Assembly (NCBI RefSeq): GCF_001689125.2
Contig: NZ_CP015405.2
Span: 1,083,001 to 1,147,000, forward strand
DNA length: 64,000 bases
Source of the DNA: Blautia pseudococcoides
Lineage (GTDB): Bacteria; Bacillota; Clostridia; Lachnospirales; Lachnospiraceae
Direction of reading: 5' to 3'
The notes beneath the pieces were generated by a model. That model saw only the letters and a program-made list of their open reading frames with translations. It had not been told where the DNA came from and searched no databases. The translations under genes and the position numbers were made by a program. How positions within the stretch are numbered: the stretch's first letter is position 1; the number at the start of each line of letters is the position of its first letter. This document shows, in pieces, positions 7,384 through 15,519 of this stretch.

Positions 7384-8715
7384 ATGAAAGCAATGAGAAA
7401 AGTAGTAAAATTCGGCGGCAGCTCCCTTGCCAGCGCAGAACAGTTCCGGAAGGTAGGCAGTATTATCAAAGCCGATGAGAGCAGAAGATATGTGGTGCCC
7501 TCTGCACCGGGAAAGCGTTTTTCAGCAGACACGAAAGTCACCGATTTATTATACCAGTGTTACCGGGCAGCCAAAGAAGGCGGAGCAGAGTTTGGTGCGC
7601 TTCTTTCAGAGATCAAGAGCCGTTATCAGGAAATTATTGACGGTCTTGAACTCTCTATCTCTCTGGAAGAGGATTTTAAGGTGATCGAGGAGAATTTTAA
7701 AAACCAGATCGGGGAGGAGTACGCAGCTTCCCGCGGGGAATTCTTAAACAGTAAGGTTATGGCAGATTATCTGGGCTTTGAATTTGTGGATGCTGCCCGT
7801 ATTATCCGTTTTGACGGAGAGGGACAGTTTGATGCGGAGATGACAGGCCGCCTGACCAGGGAATACCTGAAAAATATGGAGTATGTGGTAGTGCCTGGCT
7901 TTTACGGCGCCATGGAGGACGGCACAGTCAAGACATTCTCAAGGGGCGGTTCCGACATTACAGGGTCCATTGTCTCCGGTGCTCTGGATGTGGACTTATA
8001 TGAGAACTGGACAGACGTGTCAGGATTTTTGGTGACAGACCCCAGAATCATCAAGAATCCGGAAGTCATTGACACCATCACATACCGGGAACTGCGGGAG
8101 CTGTCCTATATGGGGGCCACCGTGCTTCATGAGGAGGCTATCTTCCCGGTAAGAAAAGCGGGAATCCCCATCAATATCCGCAACACCAACGCTCCGGATG
8201 ACGCGGGAACCATGATCGTGGAGGATACCTGCAAGAAGCCGGCGTACACCATCACCGGTATTGCGGGCAAAAAAGGGTTCTGTTCTCTGTTTATTGAAAA
8301 ATCCCTGATGAATTCTGAGATTGGTTTCGGCAGAAAAGTGCTGCAGGTACTGGAAGAGCAGGGAATTTCCTTTGAGCATGTGCCCTCCGGTATTGACACC
8401 ATGACGGTATTTATCCATCAGGATGAGTTCGCGGAGAAAGAACAGCAGGTGATCGCAGGCATTCACCGTATGGTGAACCCGGATTATATGGAGCTGGAAT
8501 CCGATCTGGCGCTGATCGCAGTGGTAGGCCGGGGCATGCGCTCCAACAGAGGAACTGCAGCCAGAATCTTTGCAGCACTGGCACATGCCAACATCAATGT
8601 TAAAATGATCGACCAGGGGTCCAGTGAGCTGAATGTGATCATCGGCGTGAAGAACGAAGATTTTGAAGGGGCTGTGAAAGCGATCTATGACATTTTCGTG
8701 ACAACACAGCTTTAA
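7384..8715 (+). CDS. lysC: Aspartate kinase
   Basis: A 443-residue enzyme that phosphorylates aspartate, the first step to lysine, threonine and methionine. ATG 7384 follows GAGGAGG at a good distance. The amino-acid kinase domain begins KVVKFGGSSLA and includes RRYVVPSAPGKR, the substrate loop GEFLNSKVMADYLG, and FSRGGSDITGS. Two ACT domains make up the last 150 residues (ITGIAGKKGFCSLFI; LIAVVGRGMRSNRGTAARIF), indicating feedback control by an end product. It stands alone, without other genes of the pathway beside it. Confidence 0.93.
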   Translation: MKAMRKVVKFGGSSLASAEQFRKVGSIIKADESRRYVVPSAPGKRFSADTKVTDLLYQCYRAAKEGGAEFGALLSEIKSRYQEIIDGLELSISLEEDFKVIEENFKNQIGEEYAASRGEFLNSKVMADYLGFEFVDAARIIRFDGEGQFDAEMTGRLTREYLKNMEYVVVPGFYGAMEDGTVKTFSRGGSDITGSIVSGALDVDLYENWTDVSGFLVTDPRIIKNPEVIDTITYRELRELSYMGATVLHEEAIFPVRKAGIPINIRNTNAPDDAGTMIVEDTCKKPAYTITGIAGKKGFCSLFIEKSLMNSEIGFGRKVLQVLEEQGISFEHVPSGIDTMTVFIHQDEFAEKEQQVIAGIHRMVNPDYMELESDLALIAVVGRGMRSNRGTAARIFAALAHANINVKMIDQGSSELNVIIGVKNEDFEGAVKAIYDIFVTTQL

Positions 8716-8753
8716 GAAATGCGATTAGGCAGCAGACAGCAGGAGGAAACAAA

Positions 8754-9224
8754 TTGAACAAATATATGAATATGGAAAATATGGGCAGGAAAAACGGAAC
8801 TCTGAAATGGGTTGGCCTGGTGGAGCTGATCATGGGCGCTCTGAACCTTTCAAACGGCTTGTTATCCATGTATGTCCTGTTTTCACAGGGACAGAAAGTG
8901 CTGGATGAAATACAGAAGACCAATAATATTACAGTATCCATGCAGGAGATGACAATCTCCGTTGTGGTGACCGTTGTGCTGGGTGCCGCCATGCTGGGAG
9001 CAGGTCTGGCCGCCATGATGTTCAACGGCATCAAAGGGAAAGAAAAGCTGCCGTTTATCATGGGTGTTATTCTTCTCGTATGTATCCTGGCATCCAATAT
9101 CATCAATATTGTCATGCTGAGAAGTTCCTTTAGTCTCTCTTTCATTTTATGGGTAGTCATCCACGGACTGTATCTGTACGGTGCTTACCGCAACAAGCAG
9201 AATATAGAAGCTGAGAACCAGTAG
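8754..9224 (+). CDS. Small integral membrane protein, unknown function
   Basis: A 156-residue protein with four predicted transmembrane helices at about residues 18-42, 62-85, 98-120 and 126-146. The start is TTG 8754, favoured because AGGAGG ends seven bases upstream, whereas the next ATG is 12 bases further. I recognise no enzymatic motif. It lies just after aspartate kinase and just before a thioesterase and may be transcribed with the latter. Confidence 0.7.
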   Translation: MNKYMNMENMGRKNGTLKWVGLVELIMGALNLSNGLLSMYVLFSQGQKVLDEIQKTNNITVSMQEMTISVVVTVVLGAAMLGAGLAAMMFNGIKGKEKLPFIMGVILLVCILASNIINIVMLRSSFSLSFILWVVIHGLYLYGAYRNKQNIEAENQ

Positions 9225-9229
9225 ACAGC

Positions 9230-9649
9230 GTGAAGAGTATGGAAATTTACAGACATAAGACCCAGTATTATGAGACGGACCAGATGGGCATTGTGCATCA
9301 TTCCAATTATATCCGCTGGTTTGAAGAAGCCAGGACAGATTTCCTTGAGAAACTGGGAATGGGATATGACAGGATGGAGGCAGAGGGGATCATAAGCCCT
9401 GTGCTATCTGTATCCTGCCAGTACAAGACTATGACTTATTTTGGGGAGACAGTGGAGATCGCCATTGTACTGACAAAGTACAACGGCATCAGGCTGGAGC
9501 TGGAATACACGGTCAGCAATGCGGATACCGGAGAAGTCCGGGCCGTGGGCACCACAAAACACTGTTTTCTGGACAGGGACGGCAGAATCCTTTCCCTGAA
9601 GCGGAGCAGCCCCGGGTATCACAGGATGCTGGAAGAATATAAAGAATAA
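9230..9649 (+). CDS. YbgC/FadM-type acyl-CoA thioesterase
   Basis: A 139-residue hot-dog fold protein. The family motif YYETDQMGIVHHSNYIRWFEEAR (residues about 13-35) contains the catalytic aspartate and the HxxNY pattern of 4-hydroxybenzoyl-CoA thioesterase relatives. Such enzymes hydrolyse acyl-CoA or acyl-ACP thioesters in the cytoplasm. GTG 9230 and ATG 9239 are both possible starts; neither has a clear ribosome site, so coupling to the upstream membrane-protein gene six bases away is likely. Confidence 0.88.
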   Translation: MKSMEIYRHKTQYYETDQMGIVHHSNYIRWFEEARTDFLEKLGMGYDRMEAEGIISPVLSVSCQYKTMTYFGETVEIAIVLTKYNGIRLELEYTVSNADTGEVRAVGTTKHCFLDRDGRILSLKRSSPGYHRMLEEYKE

Positions 9650-9675
9650 AAAATAATATATATTTCCGGTTTCTC

Positions 9676-9704
9676 TTGACAGGAGACCGGAAAATTTTTA
9701 TACT
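9676..9704 (+). promoter_or_regulatory. Strong promoter of the YtrA-type ABC operon
   Basis: TTGACA (9676-9681), 17 bases, TATACT (9699-9704). The -35 box sits in the loop of a terminator-like hairpin (TTCCGGT...ACCGGAA, about 9664-9691, followed by ATTTTTA) that closes the upstream gene, so terminator and promoter share bases. Confidence 0.75.
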
Positions 9705-9707
9705 GTA

Positions 9708-9732
9708 AGTGTACTAAGACACATAGTACACT
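9708..9732 (+). promoter_or_regulatory. Operator for the GntR/YtrA-type repressor
   Basis: AGTGTA and TACACT separated by 13 bases, inside the longer inverted repeat GTGTACTA-N7-TAGTACAC, placed directly after the -10 box. This equals the AGTGTA-N13-TACACT operator that I recall for Bacillus YtrA, so autorepression of the operon is a well-supported inference. Confidence 0.75.
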
Positions 9733-9774
9733 AGATACACACAAATCAGAACCGTGAAGAAAAGAGGAAACTCT

Positions 9775-10149
9775 ATGATTGTGATTGATTACCAGAACCG
9801 AAAACCCATTTACGAACAAATTGTGGAGCGCTTTCAGATGTTGATCGTAAGAGGCGTGCTGGAAGCTGACGCACAGATGCCTTCTGTGCGTTCTCTGGCG
9901 ACAGAGTTGTCCATTAACCCCAATACCATTCAGAAAGCCTATACGATTCTGGAACAGCAGGGATATATTTATCCCATAAAAGGCAGGGGGAATTTTGTGT
10001 CCGGCAGCAGAAATCTGGTGGAGCAAAAGAAAGAGAACTTTTTCCAGAAGCTGAGGATCGTGATAAAAGAAGGGATTGAACTGGGCGTTACAAAAGAGGA
10101 GTGTGTGAGCCGGACTGCGGCACTGTACGAGGAGGTAAACCATGATTAA
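9775..10149 (+). CDS. GntR family regulator, YtrA subfamily
   Basis: A 124-residue repressor. ATG 9775 follows AGAGGAAA. The winged helix (residues about 8-75) has the YtrA-type pattern PIYEQIVERFQMLIVRG...MPSVRSLATELSINPNTIQKAYTILEQQGYIY, and only a short C-terminal dimerisation tail follows, as in this subfamily. It overlaps the ABC ATPase gene by eight bases. Family members control ABC exporters linked to cell-envelope stress, and the matching operator lies just upstream. Confidence 0.92.
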   Translation: MIVIDYQNRKPIYEQIVERFQMLIVRGVLEADAQMPSVRSLATELSINPNTIQKAYTILEQQGYIYPIKGRGNFVSGSRNLVEQKKENFFQKLRIVIKEGIELGVTKEECVSRTAALYEEVNHD

Positions 10150-11044
10150 AACGGAACATCTGTCTAAGGCCTTCGGGGAGATTCAGGCTGTAGACAATAT
10201 CGGCATTGAGATAACGGATAACAGCATATTTGGGCTGGCAGGGACCAACGGTGCGGGAAAGAGCACTTTTCTGCGTCTTTTATCCGGTGTTCTGAAACCG
10301 GATCAGGGGAGTATTCTGATAGATGAAAAGTCGGTCTATGAGCAGGAAGAGATCAAGAGAGAGATTTTTTTTCTGCCGGACAGTGCTTATTTTATTCCAA
10401 ATGCAACAGGGAAATCCATGGCTGACTGGTACAGTGCCTATTATCCGAAGTTTGACAAAAAGCGGTTTGATGAGCTTTCAAAAAGACTGGACCTGGATAC
10501 CAAAAGGAAGATACATACGCTCTCCAAAGGAATGAAGCGCCAGGTTTCCATGCTGCTGGGAATCTGCGCAGGCACGAAATATCTCTTCTGTGATGAGACC
10601 TTTGACGGTTTAGACCCGGTAATGCGGCAGGCTGCCAAGAGCATACTGGCCTATGAAGTCACAGAGAGGGAATTTACCCCTGTGATCGCCTCCCATAATT
10701 TAAGGGAACTGGAGGATATCTGTGATCATGTGGGACTTCTCCACAAAGGGGGCGTTCTATTGTCAAGGGAAGTGGAGGATATGAAGCTCCATATCCATAA
10801 GATTCAGTGTGTGATCCAGAATCCGGTGCTGGAGGAAGAACTGCTCCGTGAACTGGATGTGGTCCAGCATGAGAAGCGGCTCTCTTTGATGACCCTGGTT
10901 GTCCGGGGGGAGAAGGACAAGATCATGGAGATTGTGGAGAGCAAGTTCCCGGTATTTGCGGAGATGATTCCGCTGACCCTGGAAGAAATCTTTATCAGTG
11001 AAACGGAGGTAGCGGGATATGACATCAAAGATCTCTTTTACTAA
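10142..11044 (+). CDS. ABC transporter ATP-binding protein (YtrB-like)
   Basis: A 300-residue ATPase with Walker A GTNGAGKS near residue 34, signature LSKGMKRQ near 130, Walker B YLFCDETFDGLD near 147, and an H-loop in VIASHNLRELED. The C-terminal 90 residues are a regulatory extension typical of drug/lantibiotic exporter ATPases. It is encoded between the YtrA-type repressor and a large permease, overlapping both genes. Confidence 0.92.
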   Translation: MIKTEHLSKAFGEIQAVDNIGIEITDNSIFGLAGTNGAGKSTFLRLLSGVLKPDQGSILIDEKSVYEQEEIKREIFFLPDSAYFIPNATGKSMADWYSAYYPKFDKKRFDELSKRLDLDTKRKIHTLSKGMKRQVSMLLGICAGTKYLFCDETFDGLDPVMRQAAKSILAYEVTEREFTPVIASHNLRELEDICDHVGLLHKGGVLLSREVEDMKLHIHKIQCVIQNPVLEEELLRELDVVQHEKRLSLMTLVVRGEKDKIMEIVESKFPVFAEMIPLTLEEIFISETEVAGYDIKDLFY

Positions 11045-13151
11045 AATGGTGATGCAGAATGTGAAAGAAAGAGGCGCGTGGTTCCTTGTCTCATTTTTGG
11101 CTATGCTGATGGCACTTCCGGTTCAGACTATGATGAGGCTGGATCATGTGGCTGCATACGGATTGAAACTAAAGGAGCAGGCAGCGCAGTCTGCGGAAGT
11201 ATTTTTGAATACCACGGGTTATGATAATGTGGCTCTTATACTTTTGGTGATCATCGCAGGGTTTTGTCTGGGAATGACAGGGTATATGTATCTGTACTCC
11301 AGAGAGAAGACGGATTTTTATCACAGCCTTCCCATGAAAAGGGAACGCATGTATTTTGTCTCCTACCTGGGCGGCGTAGTGATCTTTGCGGTCCCCTATC
11401 TACTGAATCTGCTGCTGGCACTACTGGCCGGAGCTGTGAAGGGCACATTCCCTGCTCATACGCTTTCAGTGGTTTTGGGTGCATTTTTGACACATATGAT
11501 ATATTTCCTTGTCTTTTACCATGTGGGGATACTGGCGGTGATGCTGACCGGGAATCTGTTTACAGGCGCCATGGCATATGCTGCGTTTCTGAGCTATGGA
11601 TTTATTATAAAAGAAGTCTTTATCAGTATGGCGGGGCGCTTTTTCCAGTCCGCAACGCCCTACACGTTAGGCGGCGGCAGTTACAGTATTCTGCGGTTTA
11701 CCTTCCATGCGGGAGGATGGACGCTTTCGCCATTATATAGCTATATGAATATCATACGTGAAGCGGTAAACTATGATACAAGAAAAGCACCGTGGCTTTT
11801 GGCCGCTGCCGGCCTGTTGGCAGCAGTTCTGCTTCTGGCACTCTGTCTTCTGGTATATCATCTGCGGCCTTCGGAGAGTTATCATAAGGCAATTGCGTTT
11901 AGGAGACTGGAACCGATTATTAAAATTGCTGTGGTATTTCCTTTTTCCATTTTGACCGCGCTTAATATCAGCCAGGGAATCGGTCAGCATGTGTTTGTAT
12001 GGTTTGTAATGGTTCTGGTATTCTCGGCCTGGGTCATCTCAACCGCCATGGATTTTCTGTACCGGATGGATATCAGGGAAAGCCTGCGTCCCCGTATCTC
12101 CACAGGGGCAGTGCTGGTCATGCTGGCGGCGATGACCGTTATCTACCGATTTGATGTTTTTCAAGTGGATACTTATCTTCCGAAAGAAAATAAGATAGAA
12201 AGTATGTCCGTCTATATTAACAGCATGAACAGCCTGTACAGCTATCCATATAATTCCGTTTATTATCAGGGTGACAGTGAGATAAAAACATATCTTGAAA
12301 ATACCAAATATGAAGAATTCGACAGCATTTATGACCTGGCTGCCCTGGGAGTGGAAGCCCAGAAAGAAAATGATGGTTTCCCAAAACTGAAAGACGGAGA
12401 AGACCTGTTGTACTATTATGTAAAATATCACCTGAAATCAGGCCGGAATGTGTACCGGTACTATGAAGTGAAGCAGGATGATGCCGCGCTGAAGCTGATG
12501 GGAAATATTTATGACAGCTGGGAATATAAACAGCAGACCCTTCCTGTGGAATTTATTGATGCGGAGAAGATAACAGAGATTTCCTTAAATGATATTTTCT
12601 CTGCCAACAGACAGGTCACAACCTCGGAGACGGCAATGCAGAATATTTTCAAGACCTACAAAAGCGAGTGGGAAAGCCTGGAATTTAAGGAGAGCCTGGA
12701 TCAGCAGGTAGTAGGCTTTTTAAACATTGATTGTATCAGCGCTGAACAGGGCAGTAGATTTGAAAATGGTACTGCATCCTTAGATATTACCCAGACATTG
12801 TCACTGCCCCTGTATGAGGGATTCCGGAATACCAGAAAACTGCTGGAAGAGGCGGGGTGCCATGTCTATACAAAAGAGGATGTGGATAAGATGGAGAAGA
12901 TCGTTGTGGTTTCCAGTGATAATAACGGAAACACAGAAGAATTTACATTTTCGGATAAAGAGGATAGGATGGAGATACTGGAAAAGTTTGTTTTTGACCA
13001 GTACAGCAATCCTGCAAAAAATCTCTATCCGGATTATTCAAAGAGTCTGCGCATCTACTGGAAAGATGGGGCAGGTGAGACAAAAGAAGGGATTTACCTG
13101 AGCAATGACCTGCCGTCCTGTGTGAAAAAGGTGCTGAAAACAGAAAACTGA
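11019..13151 (+). CDS. ABC exporter permease with large extracytoplasmic domain
   Basis: A 710-residue membrane protein. Hydrophobic segments occur near residues 22-40, 70-92, 110-138, 145-185, 260-285, 300-350 and 360-385; the remaining C-terminal 320 residues are soluble and lack cysteines suited to a catalytic role. YSREKTDFYHSLPMKRERMY near residue 92 is typical of the two-component exporters regulated by YtrA-type repressors. It overlaps the ATPase gene by 26 bases. The substrate is unknown; envelope-active peptides are a reasonable guess from the family. Confidence 0.8.
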   Translation: MTSKISFTKMVMQNVKERGAWFLVSFLAMLMALPVQTMMRLDHVAAYGLKLKEQAAQSAEVFLNTTGYDNVALILLVIIAGFCLGMTGYMYLYSREKTDFYHSLPMKRERMYFVSYLGGVVIFAVPYLLNLLLALLAGAVKGTFPAHTLSVVLGAFLTHMIYFLVFYHVGILAVMLTGNLFTGAMAYAAFLSYGFIIKEVFISMAGRFFQSATPYTLGGGSYSILRFTFHAGGWTLSPLYSYMNIIREAVNYDTRKAPWLLAAAGLLAAVLLLALCLLVYHLRPSESYHKAIAFRRLEPIIKIAVVFPFSILTALNISQGIGQHVFVWFVMVLVFSAWVISTAMDFLYRMDIRESLRPRISTGAVLVMLAAMTVIYRFDVFQVDTYLPKENKIESMSVYINSMNSLYSYPYNSVYYQGDSEIKTYLENTKYEEFDSIYDLAALGVEAQKENDGFPKLKDGEDLLYYYVKYHLKSGRNVYRYYEVKQDDAALKLMGNIYDSWEYKQQTLPVEFIDAEKITEISLNDIFSANRQVTTSETAMQNIFKTYKSEWESLEFKESLDQQVVGFLNIDCISAEQGSRFENGTASLDITQTLSLPLYEGFRNTRKLLEEAGCHVYTKEDVDKMEKIVVVSSDNNGNTEEFTFSDKEDRMEILEKFVFDQYSNPAKNLYPDYSKSLRIYWKDGAGETKEGIYLSNDLPSCVKKVLKTEN

Positions 13152-13176
13152 CGAACCGTCTGACAGATAGAAAAAC

Positions 13177-13209
13177 AGGGGCTGCCGCATGAATGTGCGG
13201 CGGCCCCTT
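13177..13209 (+). terminator. Terminator of the ABC exporter operon
   Basis: GGGGC-GCCGCA pairs with TGCGGC-GCCCC around a short loop, followed by a weak T tract. Confidence 0.65.
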
Positions 13210-13216
13210 GTCGTGG

Positions 13217-13246
13217 TTGACAAGGCAGGAACAAAGAGGGTAAAAT
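13217..13246 (+). promoter_or_regulatory. Promoter of the ArsR-type regulator
   Basis: TTGACA (13217-13222) and TAAAAT (13241-13246), 18 bases apart, 58 bases before the start codon. Confidence 0.6.
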
Positions 13247-13303
13247 ATAACTATCAATGATTCCGGTCCCAGTGATATCCGGCGGAAGGAAGAGGAAAAC
13301 AAC

Positions 13304-14215
13304 ATGAAGAGACAATTATCCTTTGAGAATGAAAAGGAACTGGTGCTGGTGGGAAAAGCGCTCTCCTCAGAGATTCGGATTCGTATCCTGAAGCTTCTGG
13401 ATGAAAATCCCCTGTGCGTCAATGAAATTGCAGAGATCCTGCAGATTCCGGCCTCCTCGGCAGCCTTAAATGTCCGTGTGCTGGAGGAAGCAGGGCTGAT
13501 CCGTACCGAACTGAAGCCCGGAGTGAGGGGGGCCATGAAGCTCTGTATCCGGCAGAATGAGGAGCTGGTGCTCCATCTGCAGCAGCTGCGGGGACCGAAG
13601 CATGAGGAAGTCATCTCCATGCCGGTAGGCAATTATGTGGATTATAAGATCACGCCCACCTGTGGTATGGTCAATGATGAGGAGTATATTGACGGGGAGG
13701 ACGAGCCCCGGTGTTTTTATGACCCAAGGCGGACAACCGCCAAGCTGGTCTGGTTCTCCTCCGGTTATCTGGAATACCGTTTTCCCAATGCAGGGATCCA
13801 GGGAAGCAGGGTAAAGCGTCTGGAGATCTCTGCGGAACTGTGTTCTGAGACTGCGGATTATGATCTGGACTGTCCCTCAGACATTACTCTGTGGGTCAAC
13901 GGTGTGGATGCGGGGACCTGGACCTGTCCAAGCGACTTTGGCGGCAGGAGAGGCAAACTGAACCCGGACTGGTGGGAGGATAAGAATTCCCAGTACGGCA
14001 ATCTGAAAAAATGGGTGATGGATACAGAGGGGACATATCTGGACGGCGTGAAAGTGAGCAGTGTGCCGGTATCCGGATATGACCTGGTAGAAAGGCCTTA
14101 TATCTCCGTACGCATTGGCATCAAGGAGAATGCAGAGCATATGGGGGGTGTGAATATTTTTGGCTGTAGTTTTGGAGACTATCCCCAGGATATTCTGATG
14201 CGGATTGAATATTGA
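13304..14215 (+). CDS. ArsR-type winged-helix regulator with C-terminal domain
   Basis: A 303-residue protein. Residues 10-85 form an ArsR-type winged helix (LSSEIRIRILKLLDEN...EIAEILQIPASSAALNVRVLEEAGLI). The C-terminal 200 residues form a beta-rich domain rich in tryptophan and glycine, with a pattern (ITLWVNGVDAGTWTCPSDFGGRRGKLNPDWW) shared by regulators of carbohydrate loci in Clostridia, so a sugar-related ligand is plausible. It precedes galK and galT and may govern them, though a separate promoter lies between. Confidence 0.8.
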   Translation: MKRQLSFENEKELVLVGKALSSEIRIRILKLLDENPLCVNEIAEILQIPASSAALNVRVLEEAGLIRTELKPGVRGAMKLCIRQNEELVLHLQQLRGPKHEEVISMPVGNYVDYKITPTCGMVNDEEYIDGEDEPRCFYDPRRTTAKLVWFSSGYLEYRFPNAGIQGSRVKRLEISAELCSETADYDLDCPSDITLWVNGVDAGTWTCPSDFGGRRGKLNPDWWEDKNSQYGNLKKWVMDTEGTYLDGVKVSSVPVSGYDLVERPYISVRIGIKENAEHMGGVNIFGCSFGDYPQDILMRIEY

Positions 14216-14239
14216 AAAAAATATTTCCTGTGTTATAAT
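14212..14239 (+). promoter_or_regulatory. Promoter of galKT within a hairpin
   Basis: TTGAAA (14212-14217) and TATAAT (14234-14239) with 16 bases between. The -10 box lies in the loop of TTTCCTGT/ACAGGAAA, a stem that can also terminate the upstream gene. Confidence 0.55.
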
Positions 14240-14332
14240 AAAAGAACAGGAAAAATGTTTTAAAACAAAATTAATATATCTAATAAGCCGGCAGACCTAT
14301 TGGCTATATTGGAACATAGGAGGAGTGGGAGG

Positions 14333-15502
14333 ATGAAGCGAAAACTGCAAAACCGGTTTTGCGAGCTGTTCGGCGCAGACGGCGACATCCGATACTATTT
14401 TTCACCTGGCCGTGTGAACCTCATCGGGGAGCACACAGACTATAACGGGGGACATGTATTTCCATGTGCCCTCACAAATGGTACATATGGAGCGGCGAGA
14501 ATCCGGAAAGACCGGAAACTGCGTCTTTACTCCGAAAATTTCAGCAATGCGGGGGTTTTTGAGACAAGCCTGGATGACCTTAGATATCATGAGAGAGCCG
14601 GATGGACCAACTATTTAAAAGGTGTTATCTGGACATTCATGACCAAAGGTTATCCTATAAAAAAAGGGCTTGATCTGGTAATCGGCGGTAATATTCCCAA
14701 TGGCTCAGGTCTTTCCTCCTCCGCTTCCATAGAACTTCTCATGGCTATGGTTTTAAAAGATTTATATGGCTTTTCAGATTTGACCAAAACAGAAATGGCC
14801 CTTTTTGGACAGTACGCGGAGAATAAGTTCTGCGGCATGAACTGCGGGATCATGGACCAGTTTACTGTGGCAACGGGTAAGAAAGGTCATGCGATTTTCC
14901 TGGATACCAGCAATCTGCGTTATGAATATGCGCCCATCAGACTGGGGAATGCGTCCCTTCTCATTTCGGTCAGCAATAAGAAAAGAAGACTGACGGACTC
15001 CAAGTACAATGAACGCAGAAGAGAATGCGAGGCAGCCCTCAAAGAGCTTCAGTCCATAGTGGATATCCGTTCTCTGGGAGAATTGACAGGGGAGGCCTTT
15101 GAGGAAGTAAAAGAGATCATCAAAGACCCGGTGCATGTGAAACGCGCGCGCCACGCGGTCTGCGAGAATCAGCGGACCATACAGGCAGTAAAAGCGCTGA
15201 AAGAGCAGGATTTAAAAAGATTTGGCATGCTTATGAATGAGTCCCACATCTCGCTGAGAGATGACTACGAGGTCACGGGAAGGGAGCTGGATACCCTGGC
15301 AGAGGCAGCCTGGGACCAGCCCGGCGTCCTGGGTTCCCGCATGACGGGGGCAGGCTTTGGAGGCTGCACAGTCAGCATCGTGGAGGATGGCTTTGTGGAG
15401 GCATTTATTCGGAATGTGGGCTCTGTTTATAAGAAAAAAATCGGTTACGGTGCGGATTTCTACAGGGTGGAGATCGGTGACGGGGCCAGAAGAATCGGAT
15501 AA
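14333..15502 (+). CDS. galK: Galactokinase
   Basis: A 389-residue GHMP kinase that phosphorylates galactose at C1 in the Leloir pathway. ATG 14333 follows AGGAGGAGTGGGAGG. Motif 1 is GRVNLIGEHTDYNGGHVFPCAL near residue 26, the ATP loop is IPNGSGLSSSAS near 120, and motif 3 is GSRMTGAGFGGCTVSIV near 335. It is followed 17 bases later by galT. A galE gene is not in the window. Confidence 0.96.
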   Translation: MKRKLQNRFCELFGADGDIRYYFSPGRVNLIGEHTDYNGGHVFPCALTNGTYGAARIRKDRKLRLYSENFSNAGVFETSLDDLRYHERAGWTNYLKGVIWTFMTKGYPIKKGLDLVIGGNIPNGSGLSSSASIELLMAMVLKDLYGFSDLTKTEMALFGQYAENKFCGMNCGIMDQFTVATGKKGHAIFLDTSNLRYEYAPIRLGNASLLISVSNKKRRLTDSKYNERRRECEAALKELQSIVDIRSLGELTGEAFEEVKEIIKDPVHVKRARHAVCENQRTIQAVKALKEQDLKRFGMLMNESHISLRDDYEVTGRELDTLAEAAWDQPGVLGSRMTGAGFGGCTVSIVEDGFVEAFIRNVGSVYKKKIGYGADFYRVEIGDGARRIG

Positions 15503-15519
15503 CAGGAAGGGGAAATACT

